NCBI GenBank assembly: GCA_040753835.1
Contig: JBFMDM010000093.1
Coordinates: 1-8,752 of the forward strand
Origin: JACRIK01 sp040753835
Lineage (GTDB): Bacteria; Planctomycetota; MHYJ01; JACQXL01
Direction of reading: 5' to 3'
Length of the DNA: 8,752 nt
Below are positions 5,295 to 8,752 of the stretch, piece by piece. A program made the translations under genes and the position numbers. Positions within the stretch are counted from its first letter, which is position 1, and each line of letters starts with the position of its first letter. Below the pieces are notes generated by a model. The model made no database searches. It worked only from the letters and a program-made list of their open reading frames with translations, and was not told the origin of the DNA.

Positions 5295-6425
5295 ATGAAA
5301 AAATACCGCACCTGGTCTGAAGTAAATCTTAAGACGTTGTCGGATAATGTTAAGAACCTGCGCGCCCAACTCGGACCGGATACAAAGATAATGGTGGTGG
5401 TCAAGGCCGATGCCTACGGCCACGGCGCGGTGCCGGTGGGCAAGACCGCCCTGGAAAGCGGCGCTTCTATGCTGGGCGTAGGGGATTCATCAGAGGCCAT
5501 TGAACTCCGCCAGAGCGGCATCCTGGACCCCATCCTGATTCTGGGCGCGGTGATTGAGGAGGAAATCGGCTGGATGGTTAGTTATAACATCACGCCCACG
5601 ATTCACTCAATGGACCTGCTGGGACTGTTCAATGAGGAAGCAAAGCGCCAGAACAAGCAGTTTAATATCCATCTCAAGATGGACACCGGGATGAGCCGAC
5701 TGGGCTCAACGCCCAAGCGGGCACTGGAAATCGCCCGCAAGATGGCCGCGTTTCCCAATATAAAACTGGAGGGGGCTTGCTCGCATCTGTCCTGCTCCTC
5801 CAACCACAAGGAAAAGGGGTTTACCGAGAAGCAGATAAATTCCTTCCGCCAGGCCGTTACGGATATGGAAGCCGAGATGAAATCCGTAATCCCGCTGAAA
5901 CACATCGCCAATACCGGCGCGATTCTCTGCAACAATGACGCCTCTTTCAGCATGGTCCGGGCCGGCGGAATTATCTATGGCATTGACCCGGGCAACCTGC
6001 GCGAGGTCTCGGACCGGTTTAATCCCATCCTTTCGCTTAAGTCACAGATTGCATTTCTGAAGATAGTGCCGACCGGCACGCCGGTCGGATACGGACGGAC
6101 ATTCACTACCAAGAAACGGACCAAGATTGCCACCATACCCATCGGATACAACGACGGTTATCCTTATCACCTTTCCAACAAGGGTTATGTGCTGATTAAC
6201 GGCAGAAAAGCGCCGGTTATCGGCTCGGTGACAATGGACTACATTATGGTTGACGTAACCGACAGTCCGCAGGTAAAGACAGGCGATGAGGTGGTCCTGA
6301 TTGGCCGGTCTCAGGACGGCCAGAACCGAATTACGGTAGAGGAACTGGCCCAACTTAGCGGCACCTCGCCTTATGTCATCACCTGCGGCTTGGGCAAGCG
6401 GGTGAAGAGGATGTATATTGTTTAG
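5295..6425 (+). CDS. alr: Alanine racemase
   Basis: Alr is the cytoplasmic PLP enzyme that interconverts L- and D-alanine, providing D-Ala for peptidoglycan. The ATG at 5295 is chosen because GAGG (5283-5286) sits 8 nt upstream. It gives a 376-aa protein, normal for the family; an in-frame GTG at 5274 lies within the preceding hairpin. Lys37 in VVVKADAYGHGA is the PLP Schiff-base lysine. Arg135 in KMDTGMSRLG is the pyridine-nitrogen ligand. Tyr266 in PVGYGRTF is the opposing catalytic base. MVRAGGIIYG (220-229) and SVTMDYIMVD (311-320) are further family motifs. It follows tsaB in the same orientation, and tsaB-alr adjacency also occurs in other bacteria. Nothing essential is missing. A 20-bp perfect palindrome lies in the codons just before Tyr266 without adding residues. 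Confidence 0.97.
   Translation: MKKYRTWSEVNLKTLSDNVKNLRAQLGPDTKIMVVVKADAYGHGAVPVGKTALESGASMLGVGDSSEAIELRQSGILDPILILGAVIEEEIGWMVSYNITPTIHSMDLLGLFNEEAKRQNKQFNIHLKMDTGMSRLGSTPKRALEIARKMAAFPNIKLEGACSHLSCSSNHKEKGFTEKQINSFRQAVTDMEAEMKSVIPLKHIANTGAILCNNDASFSMVRAGGIIYGIDPGNLREVSDRFNPILSLKSQIAFLKIVPTGTPVGYGRTFTTKKRTKIATIPIGYNDGYPYHLSNKGYVLINGRKAPVIGSVTMDYIMVDVTDSPQVKTGDEVVLIGRSQDGQNRITVEELAQLSGTSPYVITCGLGKRVKRMYIV
6069..6088. repeat. Perfect 9-bp palindrome inside alr
   Basis: CCGACCGGC (6069-6077) and GCCGGTCGG (6080-6088) form a perfect stem with a 2-nt loop. It encodes PTGTPVG in the loop before catalytic Tyr266. The protein has the normal length here, so this is not an obvious insertion. It could be chance in GC-rich codons, or an element trimmed to fit. 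Confidence 0.5.
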
Positions 6426-6445
6426 TTTGACGGTTCTTCCATCCC

Positions 6446-6534
6446 GTCATTGCGATGGAGTGTAACGACCGAAGCAATCCCAAATTATGAGATTGCCACG
6501 CTCTGGCGCCATAAACGCCATCGCTCGCAATGAC
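6446..6534. repeat. GTCATTGCGA-type inverted repeat between alr and larB
   Basis: GTCATTGCGA (6446-6455) and TCGCAATGAC (6525-6534) are exact 10-nt inverted ends of an 89-bp element. A second pair, GCAATC (6474-6479) and GATTGC (6491-6496), is nested inside. Very similar GTCATTGCGA...GCAATC...GATTGC...TCGCAATGAC elements are, from memory, scattered through many unrelated bacterial genomes, so this is probably a member of that dispersed non-coding family. It fills most of the 136-nt gap. No tRNA or ORF is inside. Confidence 0.85.
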
Positions 6535-6561
6535 ATTTATGAAGCAGTTTGGTTATAAGTT

Positions 6562-7254
6562 ATGAAAAAGAATCGGTATAAGAAACTGGGATTCGCCACG
6601 ATTGATATTGAGCGTGAGAAGCGCTGCGGGTTTCCTGAGGTAATCTTCTGCCAAGGCAAGACGCCTGAAGACACAGCCCGGATTGCAAAGGAAATCCTGC
6701 GCCATCACAAATACCTGCTGGCCACCCGGGCTGATGAAAAGACCTATCGGGCAATAAAGCGCATTGCCAGAGATGCGCTATATCATAAAAGGGCGCTGGT
6801 TATCACTATTGACCGTAGGCGGAGAGCAGAGTGTGGTGCCAAGCGCGGGCTGGTTGTGGTCATCACAGCCGGGACATCCGATATCCCGGTGGCTGAGGAG
6901 GCGCGAATCACGGCCGAGATGATGGGCAATAATGTCAAGACGCTCTATGATGTCGGCGTGGCCGGAATCCACCGGCTGCTGGACCACTCGCAGTTAATCC
7001 GGGACGCCAATGTGATTATCGTGGTGGCCGGGATGGAAGGGGCATTGGCCAGCGTGGTGGGCGGCTTGGTGGATAAGCCGGTGATTGGGGTACCGACCAG
7101 TGTAGGTTACGGCGCGCACTTCCAGGGCCTGGCGCCGCTGTTGACCATGCTCAATTCCTGCGCGGCCGGCGTGGCTGTGGTCAATATTGACAACGGCTTC
7201 GGCGCCGGGTATATGGCTTCATTAATTAACCCCGTTAGAGGCGCCAAGATTTAA
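6562..7254 (+). CDS. larB: LarB, pyridinium-3,5-biscarboxylic acid mononucleotide synthase
   Basis: LarB carboxylates the pyridinium ring of nicotinic acid adenine dinucleotide and hydrolyses its phosphoanhydride. This is the first step to the nickel-pincer nucleotide cofactor of lactate racemase and related LarA enzymes. The C-terminal half is a PurE-like domain with TAGTSDIPVAEEA (102-114), VGVAGIHRL and GVPTSVGYGAHFQGL. Cys200 in MLNSCAAGVAVVNIDNGFGAGY corresponds to the cysteine thought to form the covalent substrate adduct. The front shows the family's IDIEREKRCGFPEVIFCQGKTPEDTA. At 230 aa it lacks most of the short helical N-terminal segment of many LarB proteins. No Shine-Dalgarno precedes the ATG, so the start is uncertain. 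The last residues (NPVRGAKI) are encoded by a repeat arm. larA, larC and larE are not in the window. Confidence 0.93.
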   Translation: MKKNRYKKLGFATIDIEREKRCGFPEVIFCQGKTPEDTARIAKEILRHHKYLLATRADEKTYRAIKRIARDALYHKRALVITIDRRRRAECGAKRGLVVVITAGTSDIPVAEEARITAEMMGNNVKTLYDVGVAGIHRLLDHSQLIRDANVIIVVAGMEGALASVVGGLVDKPVIGVPTSVGYGAHFQGLAPLLTMLNSCAAGVAVVNIDNGFGAGYMASLINPVRGAKI

Positions 7255-7355
7255 CATTCTGGGATTGGCTTTGACGACGGAATAATCATCTGATTTCATT
7301 ATAAGAAACAGATACAGAACGGCCGTCCTGCAAGGACTGCCTGTCTCTAACGGGG
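7230..7355. repeat. CCCCGTTAGA-family inverted repeat, copy 4
   Basis: CCCCGTTAGAG (7230-7240) and CTCTAACGGGG (7345-7355) are exact 11-nt inverted ends of a 126-bp unit, the longest of the four. The left arm overlaps the last larB codons and the right arm ends 7 nt before the next ATG. Inside is a small perfect hairpin, GTCCT/AGGAC (7325-7329 with 7333-7337). The rest is AT-rich with no coding sign. Confidence 0.83.
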
Positions 7356-7362
7356 TGAATAA

Positions 7363-8562
7363 ATGAGATATATTTGGTTGCTTATCATATTCCTGTTCCT
7401 GCCGTTGTTATTAGCGGCTGAAGATGCCGGCATTACCTACACCGTCAAGCCGGAGTTAAAGCAGGAGGCGTCTGTCTATTTCCTGTCCGTGCAGGGCACG
7501 ACCAACCTGCCTGACGGTGCCCTGCTGGACATCACTTTTACCTACCGGTTTCCGGGCAGTGACAACGAGCGCTATCTTGATTACGAGCGGTGCCCGGTCA
7601 AGGGGGGCTCTTATGAAACCCGATTAGGCCCGCTCAGGCGCAGGCCTGCGTCCGGCGAGTATCTCTTCAAGGTCAACTTTGACCCGGACCGCCAGCCGGA
7701 TGCAATCCTCAAGAACCTTGAATCAAAATACAAGGGTCTAACCGGCATTTCCAAGACCGAGGTCCTGACCATCGGCGCCTCATCAGAGGATGCGCCCAAA
7801 GAGCGCCGGCAGATGATGGCCATCATCCAGAAAGAGGGCCTGGCCTTGAAGTCAATCTTTGAGGATATCAAGGGACATTACCACAAGTATCTGGGGTCCA
7901 ACAATAATCTTCCTTCCCCACCCCGCACTAGCGGGGAGGAAACGTTTAGGCCTGAAGACAGCAAGGCGCTGGCCCAGTGGTCAAAGGAGACGGTTGGCAA
8001 ACTTGAGTCGCTGGTCAAGTCAATCTTATTGGAGGATGAACTGCGGGTATTTGAGAGCGTGACCCAGGCCAAGGCGTCAATAGAGAACAGCGCCTTTCTC
8101 CTGAAATCGCTCCTGCAGAAACTGGACGGGCTTCAGGCGTTCAAGGAACAACCACCCAAGGATGAGGCGGAACACAAGCGCCAGTTGGCAATACTTACCG
8201 AGGAAATCAGCGGGCTGTATAAACTGACCGTGAAAGAGGTGCTGGAGAATCTTAAGGACCTGGGCATTTTCTCGCTGGATAAAAAGGTCCTTATTGCATC
8301 GCTGGGCAAAATAGAGGCCATAATAAGCAGGGCGCAGGAAGACAAACCGCTAAAGGATGAGGATAAGGCAGTTATTATGCAGGAGATTGTGGCGCTCTCC
8401 CAGAACCTGCCGGATATGTTCTATGATGAACTGCACCAACTGGTATCAGATATTATCAACGTGCTAAAAAGCAATGCGCCAATAGTCAAGCAGGCAAAAG
8501 ATGGGATTATCCAGAAGATAAAGACATTAAGGAGCGAAATCGAAACCACTACTAATTACTAA
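7363..8562 (+). CDS. Putative exported protein of unknown function, helical C-terminal region
   Basis: I do not recognise this family. The first 19 residues (MRYIWLLIIFLFLPLLLAA) form a clear signal peptide with cleavage near Ala18/Ala19, so the product is exported; there is no lipobox Cys. Residues about 25-140 look beta-rich (TNLPDGALLDITFTYRF, GEYLFKVNFDP) and resemble a small extracytoplasmic sandwich domain. Residues about 145-395 are charged and mostly helical, with heptad-like leucines and possible coiled coils. A low-complexity joint, LPSPPRTSGEE (183-193), is encoded by a palindromic insert. The Shine-Dalgarno is GGGGTGA at 7352-7358, part of a repeat arm, 4 nt before the ATG. The final TTTNY is encoded by the start of the next repeat. 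It shares orientation with larB and the DUF502-like gene, but no functional link is evident. Confidence 0.85.
   Translation: MRYIWLLIIFLFLPLLLAAEDAGITYTVKPELKQEASVYFLSVQGTTNLPDGALLDITFTYRFPGSDNERYLDYERCPVKGGSYETRLGPLRRRPASGEYLFKVNFDPDRQPDAILKNLESKYKGLTGISKTEVLTIGASSEDAPKERRQMMAIIQKEGLALKSIFEDIKGHYHKYLGSNNNLPSPPRTSGEETFRPEDSKALAQWSKETVGKLESLVKSILLEDELRVFESVTQAKASIENSAFLLKSLLQKLDGLQAFKEQPPKDEAEHKRQLAILTEEISGLYKLTVKEVLENLKDLGIFSLDKKVLIASLGKIEAIISRAQEDKPLKDEDKAVIMQEIVALSQNLPDMFYDELHQLVSDIINVLKSNAPIVKQAKDGIIQKIKTLRSEIETTTNY
7914..7941 (+). repeat. In-frame palindromic insert in the exported protein gene
   Basis: CCCCGC (7921-7926) and GCGGGG (7931-7936) pair around ACTA. The stem is prolonged by TTCC (7914-7917) and GGAA (7938-7941) past a 3-nt bulge. 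It encodes the Pro/Gly-rich SPPRTSGEE between helical stretches, where no conserved structure is expected. The frame is preserved. Confidence 0.65.
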
Positions 8563-8637
8563 TTTCCGAATTACTAATTCGCTATCGCGGTCTCTGCGGA
8601 GTTCGTAATTAGAAGATTCGTAATTCGTAGAGTAGTG
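8547..8637. repeat. AATTACTAATT-rich imperfect inverted repeat
   Basis: CACTACT (8547-8553) and AGTAGTG (8631-8637) are inverted ends. Between them the left half (AATTACTAATT copies, 8555-8579) and right half (TTCGTAATTAG and TTCGTAATTCG, 8602-8627) are imperfect inverted copies around a GC-rich centre. It starts inside the last codons of the exported-protein gene and ends 4 nt before the AAGGAG of the next gene. No T-run follows, so read-through is likely. Confidence 0.7.
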
Positions 8638-8652
8638 ACGTAAGGAGCGGTT

Positions 8653-8752
8653 ATGAAGAAACTATTCGGCTATTTTATCAAGGGCCTGCTGGTCGTGGTC
8701 CCGCTGGCTGTGACGATTTACGTGGTCTATTTCGTATTCGTCAAGATTGACG
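8653..8752 (+). CDS. DUF502-family membrane protein, N-terminal fragment
   Basis: Only the first 33 codons are present before the window ends. The ATG at 8653 follows AAGGAG (8642-8647) by 5 nt, an ideal ribosome-binding site. MKKLFGYFIKGLLVVVPLAVTIYVVYFVFVKID has the short basic start, the FIKGLLVVVPLAVTIYVV first membrane helix and the following aromatic stretch typical of DUF502 proteins. These are small inner-membrane proteins with two membrane helices and no firmly assigned biochemical role. It is probably co-transcribed with the genes before it. Assignment rests on the N-terminus alone. Confidence 0.8.
   Translation, partial: MKKLFGYFIKGLLVVVPLAVTIYVVYFVFVKID

Noticed and set aside
6539..6565. 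Eight-codon upstream ORF (MKQFGYKL) whose TGA overlaps the larB start
   Set aside because: It has no ribosome-binding site and nothing suggests it is translated; the overlap is probably chance.
7271..7304. Promoter for the exported protein (TTGACG and TTATAA)
   Set aside because: The boxes are 22 nt apart, outside the usable spacing, and no better pair is seen.

Overview
The window reads as the end of a contig from an uncultivated, moderate-GC bacterium that makes meso-diaminopimelate peptidoglycan (dapF, alr) and exports proteins through a signal peptide. The gene set and the density of short palindromic repeats look like draft genomes from lineages such as Planctomycetota or Omnitrophota. 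That placement is a weak inference, because no marker here fixes the phylum. The first 55 bases (44 C then 11 G) are almost certainly a sequencing or assembly artefact at a contig edge.

Layout. 95/101-946 (+) is an unrecognised protein with one membrane segment. It converges on a minus-strand block that reads, in transcription order, MATE-family transporter (4323-2887), two tandem STAS-domain anti-anti-sigma-like proteins (2755-2396 and 2387-2025) and diaminopimelate epimerase dapF (1844-966). Diverging from the transporter is a plus-strand block: tsaB (4510-5256), alr (5295-6425), larB (6562-7254), a secreted helical protein of unknown function (7363-8562), and the start of a DUF502-type membrane protein cut by the window edge (8653-). 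No stretch longer than 300 bases lacks a gene. The longest gap, about 185 bases between the transporter and tsaB, holds repeats and two promoter candidates.

How the genes fit together. DapF and Alr supply the meso-DAP and D-Ala of peptidoglycan. TsaB works in the universal t6A tRNA modification. LarB makes the first intermediate of the nickel-pincer cofactor. The STAS pair are probably partners of a kinase/anti-sigma factor encoded elsewhere. The blocks look like loose housekeeping operons rather than one dedicated pathway.

Most distinctive feature. Nearly every gene boundary carries a different inverted-repeat element, and three further palindromic inserts sit in frame inside genes (two in dapF, one in the secreted protein). 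One family has the core CCCCGTTAGA...TCTAACGGGG in four copies. The bases just inside the core differ between copies but match exactly between the two arms of each copy. Several proteins (first ORF, DapF, TsaB, LarB, secreted protein) end in residues encoded by repeat sequence, and in one case a repeat arm supplies the ribosome-binding site of the next gene. This is the best candidate for something not fully described. It resembles in principle the in-frame Rickettsia palindromic elements, but with unrelated sequences and several coexisting families.
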